A DNA stretch of 64,000 bases from Crossiella equi. Its GTDB lineage: Bacteria > Actinomycetota > Actinomycetes > Mycobacteriales > Pseudonocardiaceae. Shown here one piece after another: positions 1 through 7,969 of the stretch; the first letter of the stretch is position 1; every line of letters starts with the position of its first letter. Under the pieces are notes generated by a model, which did not search any database, was not told where the DNA came from, and saw only the letters and a list, made by a program, of their open reading frames with translations. Position numbers and translations under genes: made by a program. Location: NCBI RefSeq assembly GCF_017876755.1, contig NZ_JAGIOO010000001.1, forward strand, positions 1 to 64,000, given 5' to 3'.

Positions 1-1854
1 CTGCCTGTGTGCGAGAGACTGGAGGCTCAGGATCTCGTCCAGTGCCTGCTGAACGCGGCGGGACGCCTGGCGGTGGCGGTCAGCCCTCGCCTGCGCCAGG
101 CGGACGACGCGGTCTACCGCGTTGCCGACGAGCGGGGTCCGCGGTTCACCACCGTGGGCCTGTAGAACAACCGCTAGCTCGCGCGACACCTGGGCGACGA
201 GGAGCTCGTCGTCGGCGGCCAGGAGGAACTGGGCGTCCCCGGGCTCTCCTTGCCGCGCAGTGCGGCCGACCAACTGGTCGTCGACACGCCGCGAGGTTGA
301 CCGTCCGGACACCACGACCAGTAGGCCGCCGAGTTCCCTGATCGTCCGGCTTTCCGAAGTGGACCGCCCGAGAGCGATGTCGGTGCCTCGGCCAGCCAGG
401 CCCGCGGCAATCGTGACCGCGAAGAGGTTTCCGGCCCGGCCGACGGCGGCCGCCTCGTGCCGGTCCTGGCGTGCGGTGAGCAGGCTGTGGCGCACCCCGA
501 GTCCTTTCAGACGAGCGGAGAGAGCCTCAGCTGTGGCAACCGACGGTGCACTCACCAGTACCGGGCGGCCTGTTCGGTGGGCGTTGAGGACGCTGTCGAG
601 CAATGCCTCGTCTCGTGCGAACCCGGTGGTGAAGAGGAGGTTGGGGAGCTCCCGCCGCCGACTGGGGCGGTGCCGCGGGACGCGGACCACCTCCAGCCCG
701 TAGGTGTCTCGGAGTTCCGGCGCCTCGGACACGACTGTGGCGCTTGTTCCCCCGACGTATCGATATCGCCGCACCAGCTCCCGCACGCTGATCAGATCCT
801 GGGGGCAGGTGTCCGGGGTGATGACCAGTCCCTCCTTGGCTTCCAGCGCCTGGTGCAGGCCGCCGGCGAGGCGGCGGTCAGGGATGCGGCGTCCGGTGGT
901 GCGGTCGAGCAGGACCAGCTGGCCATCCTCGACGAGGTAGTCCCGGAGCTCCTCGAAGCCGAGGTGTGCATGGAGGGCTCGCTGGGCGTCGGCGAGGAGT
1001 TCCCCGTCTCCGCCGGATCGAAATCTGCATCGCCGGGCTACCTCCGCCCAGCCCCTGTCGGTCAAGGTGACGGACCCGGCGACGAGGTTGCCCCGGTAGT
1101 CCCGGACAGGCCGGAGTTCGGTGACAACTTCGGCCATGCGGTGCAGGTGGTCATGGGGTCGTGAGGAGGTCCGACGGGCGAGTAACAAAGGCGTGGTGGC
1201 CTCGTCGATGAGCACCGCGTCGGCCTCGTCGACGAGCAGTGCATGCAGCTCTCCCTGGACCTGGAGTTCGGGGCGCGCTGCGAGGTTGTCGCGGAGGTAG
1301 TCGAAGCCGAAGTCGGTGATGGTCCCGTAGGTGACGTCGGTCCGGTACGCCTGCCTACGGGCATCGCGCTCGTCGGCAGTGGACAGAGCCTCGGACCGTA
1401 GCCCCAGAGCCTCGTACGCCGGGCGCAACATCTCGACGTCGCGCGCTGCCAGGTACGGGTTGGCGGTCACGACGTGCACACCTCGACGGTCGAGCGCGCG
1501 GAGGGTTGCGGCGAGGAACAACATGAGCGTTTTGCCTTCACCAGTCGCGACCTCGACAACACGTCCATCCGCCAGCGCGGCAGCACCGACCAGCTGTTCC
1601 CGGAACGCGGTGAGCCCCAGGGCGCGGCGGGCTGCCTCGCGTGCGAGCACGAGTCCCGCTACGGAGAGGCTCCTCGCCGACCTGGCCCGAGCCGGGCTGG
1701 TGGCTGCGCGGGCACGGAGCTGGTCGTAGCGCCGTACGAGCCCTGGGCCTGCCTGGCGTCGCGCCCACACAGAATGGTCCATGCACAGGTCCGCGACCCG
1801 CTGGTACCGCCTCGGCACCCAGGACTCGATCGCCACCAGAGTTCGTTCCAGCAC
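1..1854 (-). CDS. SecA-like preprotein translocase ATPase (3' end cut by window edge)
   Basis: Reading the minus strand from a GTG at 1854 gives a continuous SecA-type protein. Visible in order are Walker A TGEGKT (about residue 110), the TYGTITDFGFDYLRDNL block, DEAD-box-like VDEADAVLIDEATTPLL, the VGGTSATVVSEAPELRDTYG block, and the second nucleotide-binding domain with GLAGRGTDI, ELGGLLVV and DDQLVGRTARQGEPGDAQF. SecA drives protein export through SecYEG; housekeeping SecA has DEVDSILIDEARTPL, so this copy is divergent. An in-frame TAA lies about 35 bases upstream of the GTG and there is no strong ribosome site. A SecA copy inside a mobile element suggests an accessory SecA2-like exporter, perhaps for the element's own secreted proteins. 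The C-terminal region is not visible. Confidence 0.85.
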   Translation of the reverse strand, partial: MLERTLVAIESWVPRRYQRVADLCMDHSVWARRQAGPGLVRRYDQLRARAATSPARARSARSLSVAGLVLAREAARRALGLTAFREQLVGAAALADGRVVEVATGEGKTLMLFLAATLRALDRRGVHVVTANPYLAARDVEMLRPAYEALGLRSEALSTADERDARRQAYRTDVTYGTITDFGFDYLRDNLAARPELQVQGELHALLVDEADAVLIDEATTPLLLARRTSSRPHDHLHRMAEVVTELRPVRDYRGNLVAGSVTLTDRGWAEVARRCRFRSGGDGELLADAQRALHAHLGFEELRDYLVEDGQLVLLDRTTGRRIPDRRLAGGLHQALEAKEGLVITPDTCPQDLISVRELVRRYRYVGGTSATVVSEAPELRDTYGLEVVRVPRHRPSRRRELPNLLFTTGFARDEALLDSVLNAHRTGRPVLVSAPSVATAEALSARLKGLGVRHSLLTARQDRHEAAAVGRAGNLFAVTIAAGLAGRGTDIALGRSTSESRTIRELGGLLVVVSGRSTSRRVDDQLVGRTARQGEPGDAQFLLAADDELLVAQVSRELAVVLQAHGGEPRTPLVGNAVDRVVRLAQARADRHRQASRRVQQALDEILSLQSLAHRQ

Positions 1855-1890
1855 GGCGGAAGAGGTCGGTCGTCGGTGGCCATCCGTGGC

Positions 1891-1911
1891 GCGTTAGCTG
1901 GTGGGGTGTCC
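1891..1911 (+). promoter_or_regulatory. Element motif, GCGTTAGCTG plus GTGTCC
   Basis: GCGTTAGCTG followed after five bases by GTGTCC, 23 bases upstream of the membrane-protein gene at 1934 and pointing towards it. One of the best-matching copies. Confidence 0.6.
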
Positions 1912-1933
1912 GACCTGTCGAAGGGAGTGCACG

Positions 1934-2401
1934 ATGTCACCCGAGCTTCGCGATGTGGTGGTCGCACTGGGATTCATCGCCGGATTCGTTGGTTTGACGT
2001 TGATCGCGTGGTGGACGGTCCACCCGCCTGGCGAATCGAGACCGGTGCGGTTGTCCGCCCGGAAGCTGGTGCGGCAAGCCACGGAGTTCCGGTTCCCGCT
2101 GTGGCCGGACGAGCCCGATGACGGATCACCGCGGCAGGCGGTCACCGTCTTGGTCGCGGACTGGGACGAGGACGTCGAAGGTCAGCGTTGGGCCGTCCGG
2201 CACGACGGGGCCTCGTTCACCGCGACCGGCAGGGGTGTGGCCGAGGATAGGCTGCTGTCCGGTGTGCCGGTCGACGGTGGGCTGCGGTTCAGCCGCGATG
2301 AGGCGCTGGCGGTCGCACTGCAGGTGGTGCTCCCACGTGTTCGGGAGTACTGGGAGTCGGTGCGCCAGGACGGTCGGGACACACGGTCGACTGACGGCTG
2401 A
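1934..2401 (+). CDS. Small membrane-anchored protein of unknown function
   Basis: This 155-residue protein starts at ATG 1934 behind an AAGGGAG ribosome site. Residues about 8-28 (VVVALGFIAGFVGLTLIAWW) form one transmembrane helix. The rest is soluble and acidic, with no motif I recognise. It is transcribed divergently from the SecA-like gene and has the element motif at 1891-1911 in front. A hairpin follows the stop codon. The N-terminal anchor beside a SecA homologue hints at an envelope role, but that is only inference from position. A longer reading frame from 1901 is possible, but the ribosome site favours 1934. Confidence 0.7.
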   Translation: MSPELRDVVVALGFIAGFVGLTLIAWWTVHPPGESRPVRLSARKLVRQATEFRFPLWPDEPDDGSPRQAVTVLVADWDEDVEGQRWAVRHDGASFTATGRGVAEDRLLSGVPVDGGLRFSRDEALAVALQVVLPRVREYWESVRQDGRDTRSTDG

Positions 2402-2411
2402 AGGATCCAGT

Positions 2412-2445
2412 GGTCGGGCTGTGCGCTGCGGTGTGCGGCCCGACC
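2412..2445. terminator. Hairpin between convergent genes
   Basis: GGTCGGGC and GCCCGACC form an 8-bp stem around an 18-base loop, between the convergent ends at 2401 and 2452. There is no T-run, as is usual for actinomycete terminators. Confidence 0.5.
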
Positions 2446-2451
2446 GCTCGG

Positions 2452-3846
2452 CTACCTGTCGGCCTGGTTGCCCTCGTGCAGCTCCGCACGGCGTGAACAC
2501 GCAGGGCACCGGAGCTCAGCCAAGGTGAAGCGGCGGCGCCACCATCGTTCCTGCCCGGTCCAGCCGCAGTGCGTGCACCGGTACTGGGTCGTGAACGCGC
2601 TCACGTCACGCTGAGGGACCTCGGGCAGACGCGGCCGGAACCCCGTGAGCAACACGGGCATGGGCGCCGGTGGCTCGGCTGCGGCCGGGATCGGTGCCAG
2701 TAGGCGAACCAGGTTGGTGAGCTCCAGGTCATCGATCTCCTCGGCGCGGAGGTGGCCCAGGACGTGGCGGAGACGGCCGTCCGGTCCCGCGGCTTGGAGG
2801 CGGAATTCCAGGAGGATCTCGTGCACCTCGCTGCGGGGTGTGCCGATCCGGGCCGCGATGGCGTGTTCGGTGCGCTGGGCCTCGGTCAGCTCGTCGTACG
2901 GGGGGATGCCGGCGTGCTGGGCGACCAGGTCCGCCTGCTGTGGCCCGAGCTGCAGGATGTTGAGGATCGAGCCCCAGGCGCCGACCGGGAGCGCCGGGTC
3001 AGCAGCGGGTTGTTCGGCGGCGTCGATGGCCGCCTCGTCGGCACGGCGGTCGGTTCGATCCGAGGTGGCCAGGTGGATGTCGGCGCCGTCGCGTTCGATG
3101 CGCTCGGTGTCGAGCCCCGTGCGGTTCAACGAGCGTCGCGGGCGGGTGTACCGCTCGTCGTTGAGGTCGGTGAGGGTGAAGGCGCCGTTGGCCTGCGCGA
3201 GCATCTCGGTGTAGGTCGGCTCCCGGTCGAGCTGGTCCACCAAGGTGGCGCGCACGGCGGCGATGCGCCGGAAGCGCCGGTACACCTTGGCCGGGATGGC
3301 CACCTGGTAGAGCAGCAGGGACATCTCGCGGTGCACGTGCTCCTCGATCCACTGCCGCAGGTAGTGCGGCCCGGAGCACCGGTCCGGGTCGTAGGCCCAG
3401 ATGCCCTGGGCGACGGCGGCGCGAGCGATGCACAGCAGGTCGGCGAACTCCGCGATCGGCGTGCGGTCCACGGTGCGGCTCGCCATGGGACGGAGGACGC
3501 GGCGGATCAGCGGTTCGGCACGATCCACGAGGTGCGCGGTTACCACGTCGCCGACCATGCGGCGGTGAACGAGCTCGCGGCGTTGGACGGGATCGTTGAA
3601 CGCCTGCTGGGCTGCATCCCAGTCAAGCTCGGCGGCGAGCTTGCCCCGGGTGACGAACGCGGGTGGCGTACCGCTGCCCGCTCGCCACTGGTCGGCGTGT
3701 TCGCCGATGTGGAGTACGAGGTGCGCTCGGTGACCGTCGGTGGCGATCGGCGCAAGCGCGGCGAGGGTCTGGGCGTCCAGTGCCGGGTGTGCCGCGCAGA
3801 GGTGGCGGGTCTCCGCCAGCCCGAGGCGGCGCAGAATCGTGCTCAT
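2452..3846 (-). CDS. Sigma-70-family-like protein with C-terminal zinc ribbon
   Basis: 464 residues from ATG 3846, which overlaps the stop of the upstream ParA-like gene in an ATGA. The middle (about residues 120-200) follows sigma-70 regions 2 and 3: DLLCIARAAVAQGIWAYDPD resembles the DLxQEGxxGLxxAxxxFDPxxG core, followed by YLRQWIEEHVHREM (the WIRQAI helix) and a VRATLVDQLDREPTYTEM segment like the region 3 GREPTPEE helix. The N-terminal 100 residues are unique. The C-terminus carries CTHC and CPAC pairs about 25 residues apart, a four-cysteine zinc ribbon. A region 4 helix-turn-helix was not obvious. It is a good candidate for an element-specific sigma factor that could read the repeated GCGTTACCTG motif, but this is inference. 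Confidence 0.65.
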   Translation of the reverse strand: MSTILRRLGLAETRHLCAAHPALDAQTLAALAPIATDGHRAHLVLHIGEHADQWRAGSGTPPAFVTRGKLAAELDWDAAQQAFNDPVQRRELVHRRMVGDVVTAHLVDRAEPLIRRVLRPMASRTVDRTPIAEFADLLCIARAAVAQGIWAYDPDRCSGPHYLRQWIEEHVHREMSLLLYQVAIPAKVYRRFRRIAAVRATLVDQLDREPTYTEMLAQANGAFTLTDLNDERYTRPRRSLNRTGLDTERIERDGADIHLATSDRTDRRADEAAIDAAEQPAADPALPVGAWGSILNILQLGPQQADLVAQHAGIPPYDELTEAQRTEHAIAARIGTPRSEVHEILLEFRLQAAGPDGRLRHVLGHLRAEEIDDLELTNLVRLLAPIPAAAEPPAPMPVLLTGFRPRLPEVPQRDVSAFTTQYRCTHCGWTGQERWWRRRFTLAELRCPACSRRAELHEGNQADR

Positions 3847-5159
3847 GGCACCTCCTGAGGTGGGGTTGGCGACGTTCGCCGGTAGGGCAGGAAGCGCCGG
3901 CGCACGCGGATCTCGCGGCGGCGGGTGCCGTCGCGGTGCAGGCTCGGCAGCAGCTCGGCAACGTCGTCGTTCAGCACGGTGACGCAGCCGGGGCCGACCA
4001 CCGCTTCGAGCAGCAGCGTGATCCCGGCCGCCCACCGAGCGTTCGTCCTCAGCACCTCTGGGGAGGGCCCGGCCGTCGGCGTGTGTTCGCGGTCGGCCCC
4101 GATGTCGGGCAGGTGCTGGAGCACGGTGAGCCCGTGGCCGGGAAGCGAGGTGCGACTCCCGGCAGCCGCTTGTGGTTCGGCTCGGGTCCACACCAGTCCC
4201 GCGTACTGGCTCGGGAAGGCGTGTCCGGATGTGCCGCACAGCGCAGCCAGTTCGGACTCGAGCCCGGACTCGGTGGTCCGCGTGCGATCGGCGAGGTACA
4301 GCACCTGGCTGGTGAACTCCAGCACCGCGTGCTCCACACCGTCCAGGTCCCAGCGAAGGCGGCCGAGGTCGACGACCACGACGTCGTAGTAGCCGCTGAG
4401 CGTGTCCAGCGCCCGGACCGCTGCGGCGGGCTCGACGAGCCGCGCCTCGGGTGGGGTGCTGACGCCGGTGAACAAGTCGAGCCGCCAGTCCGTCAACGCC
4501 ACGGCGTGGCGGTGGACGGTGTCGAGGTCGAAGTCCGGCTCCAGAAGGAAAGAGGACGCCGAGCGCGGACTCGTCGCGCTCACCGCGCCCAGCACGCCTC
4601 CAGCCATGTCCAGGTCCAGCAGGCACACCTTCGCGGAGGTGGTAGATCGGGCGGCGAGGCAGGCGGCCAGCGACAGCGCGACGGTCGTGCAGCCCGCTCC
4701 GCCACGTCCGGCGGTGATGACGACGATGTGCGGCTCGTCGACCCGACGGCTACTTCCCGCTGCGGTTTCCGTGCTCGTCAGTGCGACGGAGGCGATCAAG
4801 TCGAAGAGGCGCGCGGGCTCAGGTCCCGCGGCTTCCCAGCGGTGCACCACCGCGCGGTCGGCGATATCGGCCAAGTCACCGGCTTGACCCGTGTCGACGA
4901 GGACCGCGACAACGGAGGGCTGCCCGCCCATCAGCTCCAGCCAAGCGCGCACGTCGGCAGCTGGGCCCGAGGTGTCAGTGATGACGAACACGAGCGGCCG
5001 GCCACCTTTGATCACTGGCTCCGCGCCCTCGGTCATCATGCGGAGCTGCGCGGTGTCCTCGGCCACGGGCTCCAGGTAGCAGTCCACTGTGGACTGCTGG
5101 AGGCCGAGGACGACCGTTTCGCTCGGCAGTCCGCAGATGACCAGTCGCGGGAGGTTCAT
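3843..5159 (-). CDS. CpaE/TadZ- or ParA-like ATPase
   Basis: 438 residues from ATG 5159. The N-terminal 130 residues look like a receiver-type domain (ITDTSGPAADVRAWL, VVAVLVDTGQAGDLADIAD), as in CpaE/TadZ proteins. The P-loop half starts near residue 147 with the deviant Walker A TAGRGGAGCTT and continues with CLLDLDMAGG and VVVDLGR, typical of the MinD/ParA superfamily. CpaE-type ATPases localise secretion or pilus machinery at the pole. No other tad genes are in view, so a partner role with the nearby SecA-like or secreted proteins, or a partition role, is equally possible. Its stop overlaps the start of the sigma-like gene, indicating translational coupling. Confidence 0.75.
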   Translation of the reverse strand: MNLPRLVICGLPSETVVLGLQQSTVDCYLEPVAEDTAQLRMMTEGAEPVIKGGRPLVFVITDTSGPAADVRAWLELMGGQPSVVAVLVDTGQAGDLADIADRAVVHRWEAAGPEPARLFDLIASVALTSTETAAGSSRRVDEPHIVVITAGRGGAGCTTVALSLAACLAARSTTSAKVCLLDLDMAGGVLGAVSATSPRSASSFLLEPDFDLDTVHRHAVALTDWRLDLFTGVSTPPEARLVEPAAAVRALDTLSGYYDVVVVDLGRLRWDLDGVEHAVLEFTSQVLYLADRTRTTESGLESELAALCGTSGHAFPSQYAGLVWTRAEPQAAAGSRTSLPGHGLTVLQHLPDIGADREHTPTAGPSPEVLRTNARWAAGITLLLEAVVGPGCVTVLNDDVAELLPSLHRDGTRRREIRVRRRFLPYRRTSPTPPQEVP

Positions 5160-5182
5160 GTCCTCGTTGGTACTCGTGAGGG

Positions 5183-5203
5183 GGCAACGAAAATCAAGGT
5201 AAG
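5183..5203 (-). promoter_or_regulatory. Degenerate element motif (CTTACCTT)
   Basis: On the minus strand CTTACCTT is followed five bases later by TCGTTG, about 35 bases upstream of the ParA-like gene at 5159. It is a weaker relative of the GTTACCTG-N5-GTGTCC pattern. Confidence 0.35.
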
Positions 5204-5234
5204 TACGGCGGGATTCAACACATCCGGTGACGTG

Positions 5235-6071
5235 CTACTCGAACGCCAGCAGGCACAGGTGCTCCAGCGCGTTGCCGGCCAACGGCACGTAGTCCATCAG
5301 CGAGTCGAGACTGCGGCACGAGGAGTTGGATTCCGCCAGCTCCGTCGGAAGGACCGGATGAGTTGGCGGCTGCCGGGGCCGTTCCACCCGCTGCTGGTGC
5401 TGATCGAGGAGCGCTTGCGGTGGGTTGTCGGGCAGCTGGCGCAGCCGGTCGCGGAAGAGGTTCGGGTCGAGCGGGGTTTGTTCCCGGTAGGCCATGCCCA
5501 CGGGCCCGTTCATGCAGAGCCCGCCGGAGCCGGGCTTGCCGAAGGACTTGGTCGTGTCGGCGGCGTGCTCGGTGATGCTCGACCGGCAGGCGTCGACCGC
5601 GGCGGCACGTCCGCGGATGAAGGCGGCCGGATCGATCGCGCGACCGCCGGAGACTTCGGCGAGGCTCGGCATCGCCATGAGGCTTGCCGCGAACCGGGGC
5701 CCGGTCCGCGGTGCGGGCAGCCAGTCGCGGTCAGGTGTCCGGGAGCTGGACCGGCCTCCCGGTAGTCCGGCGCGTTGGAGCAGGTCGGATTCGGCTTGGA
5801 AACTGGTGAGCGCGGTGTCGAGCTGGGCACGCCGTGCCTGCTGCGTGCGTGAACTGTCCGCGAGCATCGGCTGCAGGCGGGACGCTCGTGCCTTCGCCGC
5901 CAGGAGCTCCAGGTAGGCCTGTTGGCGCCCGGCGAACGAGCCGAGGTCGTCCGCAGCTGGTGCGGCGGTCTGATCGGGCTGTGCCGAGACCGATACGGGC
6001 ACGGCGACGATCAGCGCGAGCGACATCGCCAGGGATGCCAGGAGGAGTTGTGGTACTGGCTGGTGGGACAT
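5235..6071 (-). CDS. Secreted protein of unknown function
   Basis: 278 residues from ATG 6071, chosen because GGAGG lies six bases upstream; a TTG at 6077 overlaps the previous stop. A clear Sec signal peptide covers residues 1-32 with a SVSAQP-like cleavage region. The mature part has a helical, Ala- and Gln-rich N-terminal half that may form a coiled coil, then a Pro-rich stretch, and six cysteines, several spaced as in an oxidised extracellular protein. No family was recognised. It follows the lipoprotein gene at 6074-6481 with a 2-base gap, so the two are probably co-translated and may act together outside the membrane. Confidence 0.7.
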   Translation of the reverse strand: MSHQPVPQLLLASLAMSLALIVAVPVSVSAQPDQTAAPAADDLGSFAGRQQAYLELLAAKARASRLQPMLADSSRTQQARRAQLDTALTSFQAESDLLQRAGLPGGRSSSRTPDRDWLPAPRTGPRFAASLMAMPSLAEVSGGRAIDPAAFIRGRAAAVDACRSSITEHAADTTKSFGKPGSGGLCMNGPVGMAYREQTPLDPNLFRDRLRQLPDNPPQALLDQHQQRVERPRQPPTHPVLPTELAESNSSCRSLDSLMDYVPLAGNALEHLCLLAFE

Positions 6072-6073
6072 GT

Positions 6074-6481
6074 TCAACCTCCGTTGCGTTGTTGTGGGGT
6101 GGACTGGACGGTGGCCATCGCGGTGGCGATGCGCTGTCGCGCACGGCGCGCAGCCCCGACGTCGCCGACTCGAGCGGCACCCTCCAGCGAGGCGTAGGAG
6201 GCGGCGAGCTCGGCCGTGCCGGCCGTCGCGGTCACGGCGCGCAGTTCACTGGCACGCCGCCAGCCCTCCTGCGCGACCGGCACCAGCGCCGCGAAGTAGG
6301 TCTGACCGTCATCGCCGGGGTGCCGGGGTTCCCCAGCGGAGAGCGCCGCGAGGCGGACCTCGACTGCGGCCAGTTGCCGCACGGTCTCGGCGGGGTCGGG
6401 TGCTGTGGTGGGTGCGCAGCCCGCGAGCACGACGGCGACGAGGGCGAGGGCGAGGGGAGCGGAATGGTGACGATTGACCAT
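6074..6481 (-). CDS. Small lipoprotein
   Basis: 135 residues from ATG 6481. The N-terminus has a signal peptide ending in a lipobox LAGC (cysteine at residue 22), so the mature protein should be lipid-anchored on the outer face of the membrane. The remainder is predicted helical, rich in Ala and Arg, without known motifs. GTTACCTG ends seven bases before the ATG and there is no ribosome site, so the transcript may be leaderless or nearly so. Its stop codon abuts the secreted-protein gene at 5235-6071. Confidence 0.7.
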   Translation of the reverse strand: MVNRHHSAPLALALVAVVLAGCAPTTAPDPAETVRQLAAVEVRLAALSAGEPRHPGDDGQTYFAALVPVAQEGWRRASELRAVTATAGTAELAASYASLEGAARVGDVGAARRARQRIATAMATVQSTPQQRNGG

Positions 6482-6488
6482 GCCCGTT

Positions 6489-6500
6489 CAGGTAACACGC
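6489..6500 (-). promoter_or_regulatory. Element motif next to a start codon
   Basis: GCGTGTTACCTG read on the minus strand, with nine bases between GTTACC and the ATG at 6481. This short spacing suggests a leaderless transcript and a -10-like role. Confidence 0.6.
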
Positions 6501-6506
6501 GGACCG

Positions 6507-7358
6507 TCAGTTGGGGCGGGCTCGCCAGCGCACGCGGAACGTGGTTCCGAAGTGTTTGCCGGTCAGCACGAACTCGTCCGTCCCGGGCACCGCGGCGATG
6601 CCGTTGAGTACGTCGTCCGCGGCGACAGGGCGCTCGATCTCGGCGAGCCGGCGGACGTCGGCGACCGCGGTGACCAACCCGGTCCGGAGGTCGATCCGGA
6701 GCAGCTGCTTCGACAGCCAGATGTTCGCCCAGACCGTGCTGCCGGTGCACTCCAGCTCGTTGAGGTGCTCCACGCGGACGCCGTCCGGGCGGCGGACGAC
6801 CAGGTCGCCTTCGGCCTCGAAGGTCCGGGCGTTCCGGAACACGAGGCGGTCGCCACCGTCGGAGAGCACCAGGCGGTTGCCGTCGAAGCAGACGCCCCAG
6901 CCCTGGCCGGGGTACCGGACACGGCGGTGTTCGGCCAGGGTTTCGAGGTCGCGGAGAACCGCGACACCGTCCCGCCAGGTGAGTTGCCAGAGGCCGACCC
7001 CGGGTACCGCGGTGATGCCCATGCCGTAGAGCGGGGCGGCCAGGACCGCCTCCCGGAGCACCTTCCCCGTAGTCAGCTCAACGAGCCGAACCCGCGATAT
7101 TCCCGGCAGACCGGTGCTCTCGAGGAGGCCGCCGGACGTGAACTCCAAGCCCTGGGTGAAGGCATCGCGGTCGTGCGGGTACTCGCGCAAGACCTCCGGT
7201 TCGAGCACTTCGAGCTTAGGCGCCGCCGACGTGGTCGGTGGTGGCGTTGGTGGACCTCCAGGTGCGGCCGGGGAGGTGGGCGCGCCAGCCGAGGTGGTGC
7301 AGGCGGACAGCAACGCGACGGTGGCGCACAACGAGGCGCCGAAGTTCCTGGCTTCCAT
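6507..7358 (-). CDS. Glutaminyl-peptide cyclotransferase-like lipoprotein
   Basis: 283 residues from ATG 7358. A lipoprotein signal (LLSACTTS, lipobox Cys about residue 20) and a Pro/Thr/Ser-rich linker precede a domain that follows the bacterial/plant glutamine cyclotransferase pattern: HDRDAFTQGLEF, ESTGLPGISRVR, LTWRDGVAVL, YPGQGWGVCFDG, LSDGGDRLVFRN, HLNELE and WANIW. These are blades of a five-bladed propeller. The enzyme converts N-terminal glutamine to pyroglutamate, protecting secreted proteins from aminopeptidases. Here it would act on the cell surface. GTTACC ends nine bases before the ATG with no ribosome site, as for the lipoprotein at 6074-6481. A surface cyclase inside a mobile element is unusual. 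Confidence 0.82.
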   Translation of the reverse strand: MEARNFGASLCATVALLSACTTSAGAPTSPAAPGGPPTPPPTTSAAPKLEVLEPEVLREYPHDRDAFTQGLEFTSGGLLESTGLPGISRVRLVELTTGKVLREAVLAAPLYGMGITAVPGVGLWQLTWRDGVAVLRDLETLAEHRRVRYPGQGWGVCFDGNRLVLSDGGDRLVFRNARTFEAEGDLVVRRPDGVRVEHLNELECTGSTVWANIWLSKQLLRIDLRTGLVTAVADVRRLAEIERPVAADDVLNGIAAVPGTDEFVLTGKHFGTTFRVRWRARPN

Positions 7359-7365
7359 ACCTGCA

Positions 7366-7376
7366 CTGGTAACGCG
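7366..7376 (-). promoter_or_regulatory. Element motif variant (CGCGTTACCAG)
   Basis: Nine bases separate GTTACC from the ATG at 7358, the same spacing as at the lipoprotein gene 6074-6481. Confidence 0.55.
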
Positions 7377-7390
7377 CCGCACTCGGGGGT

Positions 7391-7425
7391 GGGTGTGTGC
7401 CGCCGTCCAGCAGCGGCACACACCC
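7391..7425 (-). terminator. 13-bp perfect hairpin terminator
   Basis: GGGTGTGTGCCGC pairs perfectly with GCGGCACACACCC around a nine-base loop, immediately downstream of the gene ending at 7437 and upstream of the next promoter motif. Confidence 0.7.
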
Positions 7426-7436
7426 GATGTTCCGGC

Positions 7437-7892
7437 TCAGGACTGCATCTGCTGCGCTGCGGCAGGCGGTTGGGGGACCGGCGTGCGAGGTGCCTGAGGC
7501 ACCGGAGCGGTGGGCCCAGCAGGATTCGGCGGTGCGGACAGGGCGGCGATGGCTCGCCTGGTGTTCCCGCCTTCCTGCCGGATCTCCTCGCACAGGGCCT
7601 GGAACATGCGTTCCACGCCCCGAATCGCGGCCAGCACATCCTCCTGCTGGGGACCGTCACCGCTCGTGCGCAGCTGCTGGCGCAGTTGAGCGGCCTTGAG
7701 CCCCATCTCGTACGCGTTCCGCGCCGTGCTCAGGTCGAGCTGCTCCTGGATGCGACGGGTGGACGAGCTCGCGCGCGAGTACCTGAGTGCGGCCACCGCC
7801 CCGGCGGCGAGGATCAGCACTCCGATGACCGTGCCGATCACGAGCCCGGCGATCGAGGACGGTGACAGGGGTGGGTACATCGGGTTCGGCAT
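7437..7892 (-). CDS. Membrane-anchored protein with Pro-rich tail
   Basis: 151 residues from ATG 7892, with GGAGGAG eight bases upstream. Residues about 13-36 (SIAGLVIGTVIGVLILAAGAVAAL) form one transmembrane helix. A charged helical region (RRIQEQLDLSTARNAYEMGL onward to GNTRRAI) follows and probably forms a coiled coil. The last 30 residues are Pro/Ala/Gln rich. No family recognised. It has its own element motif about 57 bases upstream and its own strong terminator, so it is monocistronic. Confidence 0.75.
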   Translation of the reverse strand: MPNPMYPPLSPSSIAGLVIGTVIGVLILAAGAVAALRYSRASSSTRRIQEQLDLSTARNAYEMGLKAAQLRQQLRTSGDGPQQEDVLAAIRGVERMFQALCEEIRQEGGNTRRAIAALSAPPNPAGPTAPVPQAPRTPVPQPPAAAQQMQS

Positions 7893-7948
7893 GACGTTCT
7901 CCTCCGTGAGGCGTGGATGGCGGCCGAGTTCGGAACACCACGCCCAGT

Positions 7949-7960
7949 CAGGTAACGACC
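7949..7960 (-). promoter_or_regulatory. Element motif (GTCGTTACCTG)
   Basis: GTTACCTG on the minus strand about 57 bases upstream of ATG 7892. Confidence 0.6.
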
Positions 7961-7969
7961 CCGAACCCC

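Noticed and set aside
5900-7900. Plus-strand frames across the lipoprotein block
   Set aside because: Signal peptides, lipoboxes, ribosome sites and overlaps are all on the minus strand; the plus-strand frames have arbitrary composition.
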